Below, piece after piece: positions 1 to 5,786 of a stretch of DNA of 5,996 nt (its first letter is position 1; each line of letters starts with the position of its first letter). Source of the DNA: Actinomycetales bacterium UBA1416 (GTDB taxonomy: Bacteria; Actinomycetota; Actinomycetes; Actinomycetales; Actinomycetaceae). The notes under the pieces were generated by a model. That model saw only the letters and a list, made by a program, of their open reading frames with translations. It was not told the origin of the DNA and did no database searches. Both the position numbers and the translations under genes were made by a program. Where the stretch lies: assembly GCA_002304945.1 (NCBI GenBank), contig DBPQ01000093.1, positions 1 through 5,996 on the forward strand, in the 5' to 3' direction.

Positions 1-1262
1 GGGATCGTCACGGTCGGGGTGGCCCGGATGGGTGGTGGGGCGGTGCGGGCCGCGGCGACGGCGTCGTCCAGGTGGGCGGTCAGTGCGGCCAGGTCGTCGG
101 GGGTGGAGCGCCGCCACCCGTGTTCGGCGGTCTCGGACCGGTCCCGCACCAGCACGAAGCGGCGGGCGTCGAGGGCGGTGAACTCGCGTCGGAGGGCGGC
201 GGTGACGGTCGGGAGGCTCTCGGCGTAGGCCAGCAGGTGGGGGGAGGCTGCTTCCGCGGCGGCGGGCCGTCCGTACAGGGTGCGCAGTCCGGGGACGGCG
301 ATCGCACCGATCTCCCGGGCTTGGGCGATGAGCAACGGTGACCCGGGGGTGATGCTCCCCAACACCGTCTGGTGAGCGGTGACCGCAGCGGCGAGGCGCT
401 CGGCGTGCCGTTCCAGCGCGTGCGCGGTGGCGGTGAGGTGGTCCGGGATCCCGGACACCTCCGCAGCCGAGGTGAGCGCCTGGGCGGTGGCGCGGGAGGT
501 CTGGGCGAGCACCCGGGTCACGGCGAGGAGGTCTGGGACGGAGGCCTGATCCAGGGTGAGGAGGTGGGCGAGGTTGGTGACGGCGTCGGGCAGCCGGCTG
601 GGGCGGGGGACGGTGACGATGCCGGTGGCACGGGGCCCGCCCACCGCAGCGACGGGGTCGGTATCGCCGGCCGAGGCCATGGCGAGGCGGGTGACCTCGC
701 GGGCCTCGACGGCCAGCGAGGTGGTGATGGTGCGGGCGGCGCTGAGGCGCTTGTGTTCCGGGGGTTCGGCGGGCAGGAGGTCGGCCATGGTGGTGGCGAG
801 GCTTTCGGCGAGGGCGGCGACGTCGACGATCACGGCCCACGCCCGCTCCGGGGAGGGTCGGCGGTCGGTCTCGTCGGCCAGGGCGTGGCGGGCCTGGAGG
901 AGTTCCACGACCAGGCCCCGCCACGCCCCGACGGTGTCGGTGACGGCGGAGGGGTGGTCGGGGCGGCCGGCCCACCGCTCGGAGGGTGCTGGCCGGTTCC
1001 CCGCAGGGTCGTGGGGGTGGGCGAGCACGTTGAGGTGGGTGAGCATCACCCGGACCGGGTGCCGGGCCAGCTCCTCGACCCGCACCCGTTCCCGCTGGTT
1101 GGGGTGGAACCCGGTGGCCACGGTGCCGACCTCGGTCAGCAGCACCGCGGCGTCCCGGTGGAGCCAGGCGAGGGACTCCCGGTCGACGTCGTCGCGGGGG
1201 CGTTCCACCAACGCCATGGCGGCGTAGCGGAACGCGCGGGCAATGTGGGCGTCGTAGCTCAC
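1..1262 (-). CDS. Hypothetical alpha-helical protein, C-terminus outside window (at least 420 aa)
   Basis: I do not recognise this protein. Reading the minus strand from the GTG at 1262-1260 gives 420 uninterrupted codons to the window edge with no stop, and third positions are overwhelmingly G or C, so it is very likely a real gene. It begins VSYDAHIARAFRYAAMALVE. The visible part has no cysteine, no membrane segment and no signal peptide. It is rich in Ala, Leu, Arg and Glu in patterns that suggest stacked amphipathic helices, broken by Pro/Gly-rich linkers near residues 85-105 and 200-220. The GTG overlaps the stop codon of the upstream 118-aa gene (GTGA), so translation is probably coupled and the two products may act together. 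No catalytic motif was seen. A role in conjugation, for example as a structural or regulatory accessory protein, is only a guess from the neighbourhood. Confidence 0.8.
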   Translation of the reverse strand, partial: MSYDAHIARAFRYAAMALVERPRDDVDRESLAWLHRDAAVLLTEVGTVATGFHPNQRERVRVEELARHPVRVMLTHLNVLAHPHDPAGNRPAPSERWAGRPDHPSAVTDTVGAWRGLVVELLQARHALADETDRRPSPERAWAVIVDVAALAESLATTMADLLPAEPPEHKRLSAARTITTSLAVEAREVTRLAMASAGDTDPVAAVGGPRATGIVTVPRPSRLPDAVTNLAHLLTLDQASVPDLLAVTRVLAQTSRATAQALTSAAEVSGIPDHLTATAHALERHAERLAAAVTAHQTVLGSITPGSPLLIAQAREIGAIAVPGLRTLYGRPAAAEAASPHLLAYAESLPTVTAALRREFTALDARRFVLVRDRSETAEHGWRRSTPDDLAALTAHLDDAVAAARTAPPPIRATPTVTI

Positions 1263-1615
1263 GCCCCACCCGCCACCACAGCCAGGTCGGCGAGAGCGGA
1301 GTCGAGGTGCCGCACCGCCCGGGCGTAGGTCATCGCGCGGGTGACGGTGTCGGCGGCGGGCATAGCGTCGTGGAGGAGTGCCCGGGCGGTCTGCAGTGCG
1401 GTGGTGGCGTCCTGCGGGGTGGGAACGTCGTGCATGGTGGGCAGCTGGGCGGCCTCGTCGAGCTCCGCCCACGCGGCACACACCTCAAGCGCGGCGTCCG
1501 ACGTGTGGGGGAACAGTTCGAGGGCGGCGGCGAGATGGCCCCGCACCACGGGGACGACCTCGATCCCAAAGCTGAAGTAGCAGGGGCTGGTGGTCAGACC
1601 GGACAGGTCGTCCAT
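1259..1615 (-). CDS. Hypothetical 118-aa protein
   Basis: I do not recognise this small protein. It starts MDDLSGLTTSPCYFSFGIEV. After a short N-terminal part that may be beta-strand, the rest (about residues 25-118) reads as three or four helices rich in Ala and Leu. There is no membrane segment or signal peptide. Two cysteines are present, near residues 12 and 46, without a metal-binding pattern. The ATG at 1615 is chosen because GAGGAG sits 9 bases upstream. The frame stays open for 22 codons further upstream but has no ATG, GTG or TTG there. The stop TGA overlaps the GTG of the next gene by four bases, so the two are almost certainly one translational unit. It lies 120 bases after the nuclease gene on the same strand and may share its transcript. 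Function is unknown. Confidence 0.75.
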   Translation of the reverse strand: MDDLSGLTTSPCYFSFGIEVVPVVRGHLAAALELFPHTSDAALEVCAAWAELDEAAQLPTMHDVPTPQDATTALQTARALLHDAMPAADTVTRAMTYARAVRHLDSALADLAVVAGGA

Positions 1616-1624
1616 GACGGGGTA

Positions 1625-1630
1625 CTCCTC
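1625..1630 (-). promoter_or_regulatory. Ribosome binding site of the 118-aa gene
   Basis: The minus strand reads GAGGAG here, with a 9-base spacer to the ATG at 1615. This is the clearest Shine-Dalgarno match I found in the window and it fixes the start of the 118-aa gene. Confidence 0.6.
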
Positions 1631-1739
1631 AAGCAGGGTGGTGGTTTCCCCTGGTGAGGTCTGCGCCTGCGCACGCTCCGATCAGGCCGCTGGTTCGGAC
1701 GTGGAGTGTGGGAGTTCGCCCCGCGCGAGAGGCGGTCAT
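1629..1739 (-). CDS. Possible 36-aa small ORF between the nuclease and 118-aa genes
   Basis: An ATG at 1739-1737 overlaps the TGA of the nuclease gene (ATGA) and opens a 36-codon frame beginning MTASRAGRTPTL. Its stop TGA lies at 1631-1629 and overlaps the Shine-Dalgarno sequence of the 118-aa gene. This position would suit a small coupling or leader peptide that links the two neighbours. Against it: about two thirds of its third positions are G or C, lower than in the surrounding genes; it has no recognisable domain; and short open frames are common in GC-rich DNA. It is listed as a possibility only. Confidence 0.2.
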   Translation of the reverse strand: MTASRAGRTPTLHVRTSGLIGACAGADLTRGNHHPA

Positions 1740-2947
1740 TCGCAGGCGATGCCGTCGTCGTCGCCGTCCATGTCGGACCGGTACCCGGGCTCGTCGCGGT
1801 AGAGGGGTGCGGCGCCGGCGGCGCGGGCGGCGGCGCAGTTGGCGTAGTACACGTCCTCGGGTGCAGCGGGGTCGGTGGTGGTGGGGGCTGGTGCGATCGT
1901 CAACGGAGTCGTGCTGGTGCCGTCGGGGAGGGGCTGGTCGGGGCAGGTGGACAGGATCCGGATCATGGCGTCTTTCTCGGCCTGGGTGACCCAGAGGCTG
2001 TAGGTGTGCTTCACGGCGACCTGGCGGGCGACGTAGGCGCACCGGTATGACTTGTTCGGGGGCAGCCAGGTCGCGGTGTCCCCGTCGCCCTTCTGCAGGT
2101 TCAACGGCCCGGAGACAGCGAGCAGGTTCAGCGGGTCGTTGGCGAAAGAGATCCGGGTGTTCCCGCCCCACTGCTGGGCGCCCTTCTGCCACGCGTCAGA
2201 CAGGGCGACAACGTGGTCGATCTGGACATCGTTGGAGGTGGTGTTGCCCTTCACGAACGAGATCAGGGTGCCGGAGTACGGGTCGGCCAAGGTCCCGGTC
2301 TCCACGACACAGTCGCGGGTGCCGGGCCGGTACGTCACATCGGTGAGGTCACGGGCGAGGATGTCGTTGCGGGTGTCGCACCCATTGCGGTCGGTGTCCA
2401 CCCACCCGCCCCCGAACAGGTCCCGGTCGTACCCGGTCTTCGGTGCCCGGCCCTTGACCGTCAACTCCTGAGCGATCGCCAGAGCCGATCCTGGTTCCGC
2501 CGTCGGCTCGGCGTCCTCCGAGGGGGACGGGTTCGGAGCCGGCGGTGGTGCCGTCGGTGTGGGGGCCAGTTCCGGTGTCGGGGAGGGTGTGGGCGAGGGC
2601 GTCGGTGGCGAGGACGTCGGATCTGAAGGTGTCGAGGACGACGCTGCTGGTGAGGCAAGGTCCGGCGGTTCACCGCTCTCGACGGGATCTACGGCCATTC
2701 CGACGGCGATGAGGCCAACAGCGGCGAGGAGCATCGGTGCGCTGCCTCGTCGGCCGGTGCGTCCCAGCCAGGACCGCCCGACGAGTAAGGTCCACAGCGC
2801 GGTCCCCATCAGGAACAGTGCCGCGAACCCGAGCAGTCCGCCGATGCCGGAGGTCAACCCGAGCAGGGAGAACAGGACGAACACCACGATGCCGGCTCGC
2901 GACGGTTTCCACTGCCGTGGGGGTCGTGCTCGTGGAGGCTCGTTCAT
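1736..2947 (-). CDS. Membrane-anchored HNH-type nuclease (DUF1524/GmrSD_C-like) with C-terminal Excalibur domain
   Basis: This 403-aa protein is a predicted surface nuclease. Residues 19-56 form a hydrophobic hairpin (two membrane segments with a Gly-rich turn), followed by a third segment at about 70-86. Arginines at both cytoplasmic positions (N-terminus and residues 58-67) put the C-terminus outside the cell. A Pro/Ser/Thr-rich stalk spans about 90-150. The nuclease domain (about 155-335) carries the motif QIDHVVALSDAW (D244, H245), then ANDPLNLLAV and GPLNLQKGD (N274, N283, K286), as in the actinobacterial DUF1524 family of the His-Me finger superfamily. The C-terminal Excalibur motif has Asp at 392, 394, 396 and 398 followed by GIACE, a calcium-binding pattern. 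All six cysteines (190, 213, 303, 335, 371, 402) are in the outer part, consistent with disulfides. Family and topology are well supported; substrate and biological role are not known. No good ribosome binding site precedes the ATG. Terminator-like hairpins separate it from the coupling-protein gene upstream. Confidence 0.93.
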   Translation of the reverse strand: MNEPPRARPPRQWKPSRAGIVVFVLFSLLGLTSGIGGLLGFAALFLMGTALWTLLVGRSWLGRTGRRGSAPMLLAAVGLIAVGMAVDPVESGEPPDLASPAASSSTPSDPTSSPPTPSPTPSPTPELAPTPTAPPPAPNPSPSEDAEPTAEPGSALAIAQELTVKGRAPKTGYDRDLFGGGWVDTDRNGCDTRNDILARDLTDVTYRPGTRDCVVETGTLADPYSGTLISFVKGNTTSNDVQIDHVVALSDAWQKGAQQWGGNTRISFANDPLNLLAVSGPLNLQKGDGDTATWLPPNKSYRCAYVARQVAVKHTYSLWVTQAEKDAMIRILSTCPDQPLPDGTSTTPLTIAPAPTTTDPAAPEDVYYANCAAARAAGAAPLYRDEPGYRSDMDGDDDGIACE

Positions 2948-2988
2948 CGTGCGGGGTTCAGCTCAGTTTCGTTTCGTACGCGGTGTCG

Positions 2989-3014
2989 ATCACCGGCCAC
3001 ACCGGCCGGGTGAT
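2989..3014 (-). repeat. Operator-like imperfect palindrome upstream of the nuclease gene
   Basis: ATCACC-GGCC (2989-2998) pairs with GGCC-GGTGAT (3004-3014) with a single bulged G at 3008 and a 5-base centre, giving a 10-bp stem. It lies 41 bases upstream of the nuclease start codon. If the weak promoter just upstream is real, the palindrome begins about where transcription would start. It could therefore be a repressor site or a 5' hairpin in the mRNA. No known consensus was recognised. Confidence 0.4.
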
Positions 3015-3020
3015 TCCACG

Positions 3021-3047
3021 ATCCTACGAGCAGCCACTGACCTCGAA
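3021..3047 (-). promoter_or_regulatory. Weak candidate promoter for the nuclease gene
   Basis: The minus strand has TAGGAT (3026-3021), a good match to actinobacterial -10 elements, with TTCGAG (3047-3042) 15 bases further upstream as a poor -35. The spacer is short and the -35 weak, so support rests mainly on the -10 and on the need for a promoter between the terminator at 3074-3116 and the ATG at 2947. Confidence 0.25.
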
Positions 3048-3073
3048 CGGCGCGGCCGGTGGGGAAAGAGAAG

Positions 3074-3116
3074 GGCCCCCGCGACGCTGCAGGGGGGCTG
3101 TGCGTCGGCGGGGGCC
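3074..3116 (-). terminator. Probable intrinsic terminator of the coupling-protein transcript
   Basis: GGCCCCCGC-GACGC (3074-3087) pairs with GCGTC-G-GCGGGGGCC (3102-3116), a 14-bp GC stem with one bulged G and a 14-base loop. In the minus-strand direction it is followed by CTTCTCTTTCCCC, a pyrimidine tract. Long GC stems with weak T-tracts are typical of actinobacterial terminators. It lies about 60 bases past the stop codon of the coupling-protein gene and ahead of the nuclease gene, so it should isolate the two transcripts. Confidence 0.7.
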
Positions 3117-3119
3117 ACA

Positions 3120-3149
3120 GAGCGCCGCGACTTGGGGGGGCAGGCGCTC
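3120..3149 (-). repeat. Inverted repeat between coupling-protein gene and terminator
   Basis: GAGCGCC (3120-3126) and GGCGCTC (3143-3149) are perfect complements around a 16-base loop containing seven consecutive G on the plus strand. It sits three bases from the main terminator stem and may act with it as a tandem terminator or as an RNA 3'-end stabiliser. Confidence 0.4.
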
Positions 3150-3156
3150 GACCACC

Positions 3157-3176
3157 GAGGGTACACGATGACCCTC
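3157..3176 (-). repeat. Small hairpin at the stop codon of the coupling-protein gene
   Basis: GAGGGT (3157-3162) pairs with ACCCTC (3171-3176) around an 8-base loop. One arm includes two bases of the TGA stop at 3177-3175. The stem is only 6 bp, so chance is possible in DNA of this composition. Confidence 0.3.
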
Positions 3177-4992
3177 AGGCCCCCGTACGGCCCCCCAATC
3201 TGTGATTCGTGCTGGCCGGTATCCCTTGCTGGGTAACCCCACGGAGGTGGTCCTCGACCGTGCTCCGCCCGGCGGTCAGCGTGGCGGCGTCCCGGCGTGC
3301 GGTCCACGGCTGCAGGTCGAGGACGATGGGTGGGGCGGTGCGGAGCAGGAGGACGGCGGTGCCGAACGGCAGGGTGCGGAGCCGGGACGTGTCCATCACG
3401 GGGACCCGGCGCACGGAGGTGGAGGTGGATTTCTCGCCGTAGGCGCCGCGGGAGATGGCGGTGGTGTGGTCGTCGCGTTCCCCGATCAACTGGGTGAGGT
3501 CGGTGAGGTCGCGGGCGTTGGAGCCGCCGCCGAGGATGATCTTGGCGATGGCGGCGTCCCACAGGGTGCCGGCTGCTTGTTCGCCCCACCGGTCGCGGGC
3601 TTGGGACAGGGACTGTAGCACTGCCAGGGTGGTGATCCCCGACCCCCCGCCCTCCGACATCAGCGCCGGCAGCGAGGGCAGCGGGGCGAGGTTGCCGATC
3701 TCATCCAGCGCGAGCAACAGCGGTGGATCCAGCCGACCCCCAGGGGAGGCGGCCGCGAGGCGGCGGGCGGTCTCCACCATGTCCTCCACCAAGGCGGCGA
3801 CCAGAGACGCGGCGGCGCCGGCCCCGGAGGCGGTGCCGAGCACGTACAGGGTGCCGCGTTCGCGGAGGAAGGTCTCGGGGTGGAAGTCCTCACCCGGGTG
3901 GGGGGTGACGGCGTCGAGGACGCGGGGGTCGGCCAGGGCGGAGAGGCCCTGGCGGACGCCGAGCCAGATGGAGTCGCGGGTGCGGGGGTCGGCGTGGGCG
4001 GCCTGCTCCAACGCGTCATCCCACCCGGGCGCCGCACCCGACCTACCGAGGACGCTGATGGCGTCAGCGACGGACGCGGGGTCGAGGGACCACCGGTAGA
4101 GGTCGCGGGCGGTGCGGCCGTCGAGGGCGGCGGCGTGCAACAGCGCGCGGAGCACGGTCTCGGTCTGGCCTTGCCAGAAGTCCCCGCCGTCGACGGTGCG
4201 GGACATGCCGGTGCCGGCGGCCAAGGCGCGGGCGCGGATCATAGCGGTCTGGGGCAGTTCACAGCCTCTCACGGGGGACCACCGCAGCGACCCGGTCACG
4301 CCGGCGGCGAGCTGTTGCGGGTCGAACACCGCGATCGGACCGATTCCTTGGCGGGCGTGGAGGGTGACGGTGAGGTTGTCCGGACGGGTCGATGTCGTCA
4401 CGACGGCGCCGGGGGCGTCGAGGATCATCGTGATCACCAAGTGGAGGCCTTTCCCGGACCGGGGTGGGCCGACGAGGAGCATGGAGTCCTCCACCGACGC
4501 CCACGCCTCCACACCGCGGGAGCGTCCGAGCCGGTACCCCACCTCGGTGCCGGCAGGGTTGGCGAGGGAGGGGCGGGCGTGCCGGGCGCGACGGCGCACC
4601 TCCCGCATCCCGGCGGCGGTCCTCACCTCCGGTCCGGTCGCGACCCCCTGCAGCAGGCGCGGGTTGGCCAGGCGGCGCCGTTCCGACCGCCGCCACACCT
4701 CTACAGCCGCGGAGGCGACGCCGATGGCTATGGCGAGAACCGTGGTCGTCGCTACCCAGTAGGCGATGGGGCCGGGCATCGGCGTACCCCATGCCGCGGT
4801 CGGGTCACCCGGGGTCACGACGATCGCCAGTGCCCCGGAGAGGCCCGCCTCGGGCGGGACGTGTCCGGTTGTCACGGCGGCGACCCACGCCCCCACCCAC
4901 AACAGCCCCGCGACGGCGATAAGGCAGCCGAGGCCGGCGAGGGGGAGCGTGCTCAGGTCCGTCGACGGGGGAGAGGTGCGTGGCGCTGTCAC
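3175..4992 (-). CDS. Type IV secretion coupling ATPase (VirD4/TraG/TraD-like)
   Basis: This 605-aa protein is a predicted conjugative coupling protein, an inner-membrane AAA-type ATPase that links the relaxosome to the secretion channel. Two membrane segments are visible near residues 18-40 and 75-97, with a loop of about 35 residues between them, as usual for VirD4 proteins. Walker A is GPPRSGKG (175-182). Walker B is PLLLALDEIGNL with D430 and E431. It is followed by SEGGGSGITTLAVLQSLSQA (446-465; Q460 is a likely sensor), and then by a region near 480-565 matching the TraG/TraD C-terminal family in style. Length suits the family. The start is GTG at 4992-4990, overlapping the stop codon of the metallopeptidase gene (GTGA), which implies translational coupling. 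No relaxase or VirB4-like gene is visible nearby. The exact subfamily name is not assigned; the coupling-protein identity is secure. Confidence 0.93.
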   Translation of the reverse strand: MTAPRTSPPSTDLSTLPLAGLGCLIAVAGLLWVGAWVAAVTTGHVPPEAGLSGALAIVVTPGDPTAAWGTPMPGPIAYWVATTTVLAIAIGVASAAVEVWRRSERRRLANPRLLQGVATGPEVRTAAGMREVRRRARHARPSLANPAGTEVGYRLGRSRGVEAWASVEDSMLLVGPPRSGKGLHLVITMILDAPGAVVTTSTRPDNLTVTLHARQGIGPIAVFDPQQLAAGVTGSLRWSPVRGCELPQTAMIRARALAAGTGMSRTVDGGDFWQGQTETVLRALLHAAALDGRTARDLYRWSLDPASVADAISVLGRSGAAPGWDDALEQAAHADPRTRDSIWLGVRQGLSALADPRVLDAVTPHPGEDFHPETFLRERGTLYVLGTASGAGAAASLVAALVEDMVETARRLAAASPGGRLDPPLLLALDEIGNLAPLPSLPALMSEGGGSGITTLAVLQSLSQARDRWGEQAAGTLWDAAIAKIILGGGSNARDLTDLTQLIGERDDHTTAISRGAYGEKSTSTSVRRVPVMDTSRLRTLPFGTAVLLLRTAPPIVLDLQPWTARRDAATLTAGRSTVEDHLRGVTQQGIPASTNHRLGGRTGA

Positions 4993-5477
4993 CGGGACAC
5001 CCCTGGGGCCGTAGCGGTCATGGCCGTGATGGGCTGGGTGCGGCGTCCCACCGGCTCCAGGTTCCTGCCGACGGCGGGCGGTTGCCCGCCCAGGCCGTGG
5101 TCAGTGGGGAGGGTGTCGAGGATGGTGAGAGCGGTGCGCACCACTCGCTCGGCGGTGGCCCGGACCGTGGCCGCGGGGTCCTTCCCGCCGGCCCAGGTCG
5201 CGACATAGGGCAGGGTGTACCCGGTGGTGTCCATGCCATGGGCGGCGCCGATGAGGTAGGCGACGGATTCGGCCTCGACCTCCAGGAGCCCGCGGTGAAT
5301 GTCCCGCGGGTCGGTTCCGGTGTGGGCGGCGTCGTGCAGCAAGGCGTGGCCAAGTTCGTGGGCCAGCGTCTTGACCTGGGCGGCCCCGTCCATATCGCTC
5401 CGGACCCGCACCACCCGGGTGGTGAAGTTGGTAATACCGTTGGCGCCGCCGATGTCGGCGCTCGTCGGGATGGTCAC
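4989..5477 (-). CDS. ImmA/IrrE-type zinc metallopeptidase, ArdC-like C-terminal domain; probably N-terminally truncated
   Basis: With the GTG start at 5477 the product is 162 aa. It carries VKTLAHELGHALLHD, a gluzincin HExxH motif at about residues 40-44, followed by GLLEVEAESVAYLIGAAHG, which supplies the third zinc-binding Glu. In actinobacterial mobile elements this domain, including the GGANG...TRVVRVR lead-in, normally forms the C-terminal half of ArdC-like antirestriction proteins behind a DNA-binding half of 150 or more residues. That half is not found in any frame upstream. The frame stays open to a TTG at 5633 (214 aa), but residues added there (many Arg, Cys, Trp) look non-coding. 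GTG 5477 is preferred because AAGG lies 8 bases upstream and similarity begins there; ATG 5528 is an alternative without a ribosome site. Its stop overlaps the coupling-protein start. It may be a stand-alone peptidase or a truncated remnant. Confidence 0.75.
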   Translation of the reverse strand: MTIPTSADIGGANGITNFTTRVVRVRSDMDGAAQVKTLAHELGHALLHDAAHTGTDPRDIHRGLLEVEAESVAYLIGAAHGMDTTGYTLPYVATWAGGKDPAATVRATAERVVRTALTILDTLPTDHGLGGQPPAVGRNLEPVGRRTQPITAMTATAPGVSR

Positions 5478-5595
5478 GGCCGGGACCTTGTCTAGCGTCG
5501 ATGGTCGCGAGTTCGCTGAAGTCGGCATGCACCAGGGAGGCAATGCCACGCGCACCTGACGTAGAAGGGCTCTGCAAGCACGCCCTTCTTCTCGG

Positions 5596-5621
5596 TCGTC
5601 TTGGTGGATTGGCCAAGACGA
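5596..5621 (-). repeat. 9-bp inverted repeat in the operon leader region
   Basis: TCGTCTTGG (5596-5604) and CCAAGACGA (5613-5621) are perfect complements around an 8-base loop, TGGATTGG. It lies about 120 bases upstream of the preferred metallopeptidase start, so it could be a repressor site or a hairpin in the leader RNA. No run of T follows it in the minus direction, so it is not a typical terminator. Confidence 0.45.
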
Positions 5622-5631
5622 GAGCCTCGTC
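5617..5631 (-). repeat. 6-bp hairpin sharing an arm with the neighbouring repeat
   Basis: GACGAG (5617-5622) pairs with CTCGTC (5626-5631) around a 3-base loop. Its left arm overlaps the right arm of the 5596-5621 repeat, so the two stems are mutually exclusive. Confidence 0.35.
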
Positions 5632-5765
5632 AAGACCGGCGCCAGCGCTCACTCGCCGCAGGCCTTCCGCTCCGGCCGGCGCCGAGGTCTCTGATCGGTC
5701 CTACACTCAACAAGCACGTCGGGCCAGATGACAAGAGCGGGCGTGCACAAGTGGAACGCCGCCTA

Positions 5766-5786
5766 CCAAGGAACATCGCTCCTTGG
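5766..5786. repeat. 7-bp perfect inverted repeat
   Basis: CCAAGGA (5766-5772) and TCCTTGG (5780-5786) are perfect complements around a 7-base loop (ACATCGC). There is no T-run on either side. The loop size resembles a tRNA anticodon loop, but the stem is too long and no other tRNA arm is present. It could be an operator or an integration or resolution site; the function is unknown. Confidence 0.4.

Noticed and set aside
372..1328. Long plus-strand open frame (318 codons, Gly-rich)
   Set aside because: It is antisense to the minus-strand frame that is open from 1262 to the window edge. Its composition (very high Gly, Val, Arg, repetitive) is typical of shadows in high-GC DNA, and it has no domain.
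1629..2192. Minus-strand 187-codon frame overlapping the nuclease gene
   Set aside because: It is an Arg/His/Pro-rich alternate frame of the nuclease coding region and has no motif. Only its last 36 codons, beyond the nuclease stop, are kept as a weak small-ORF candidate.
3092..3197. G-quadruplex potential from runs of five to seven G
   Set aside because: The runs alternate between strands and fewer than four suitable tracts occur close together on one strand.
3880..5208. Long plus-strand open frame (442 codons)
   Set aside because: It is antisense to the coupling-protein and metallopeptidase genes, whose motifs are unmistakable. It is Gly/Arg/His-rich with no recognisable motif.
5101..5652. 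Minus-strand 183-codon frame overlapping the metallopeptidase gene
   Set aside because: It overlaps the HELGH-bearing frame, becomes Arg-rich and lacks any domain. Only its first part is considered as a possible remnant.
5766..5786. Possible tRNA or tRNA-derived attachment site
   Set aside because: Only one stem-loop is present; there is no acceptor stem, T-arm GTTCGA-like motif or D-arm near it on either strand.
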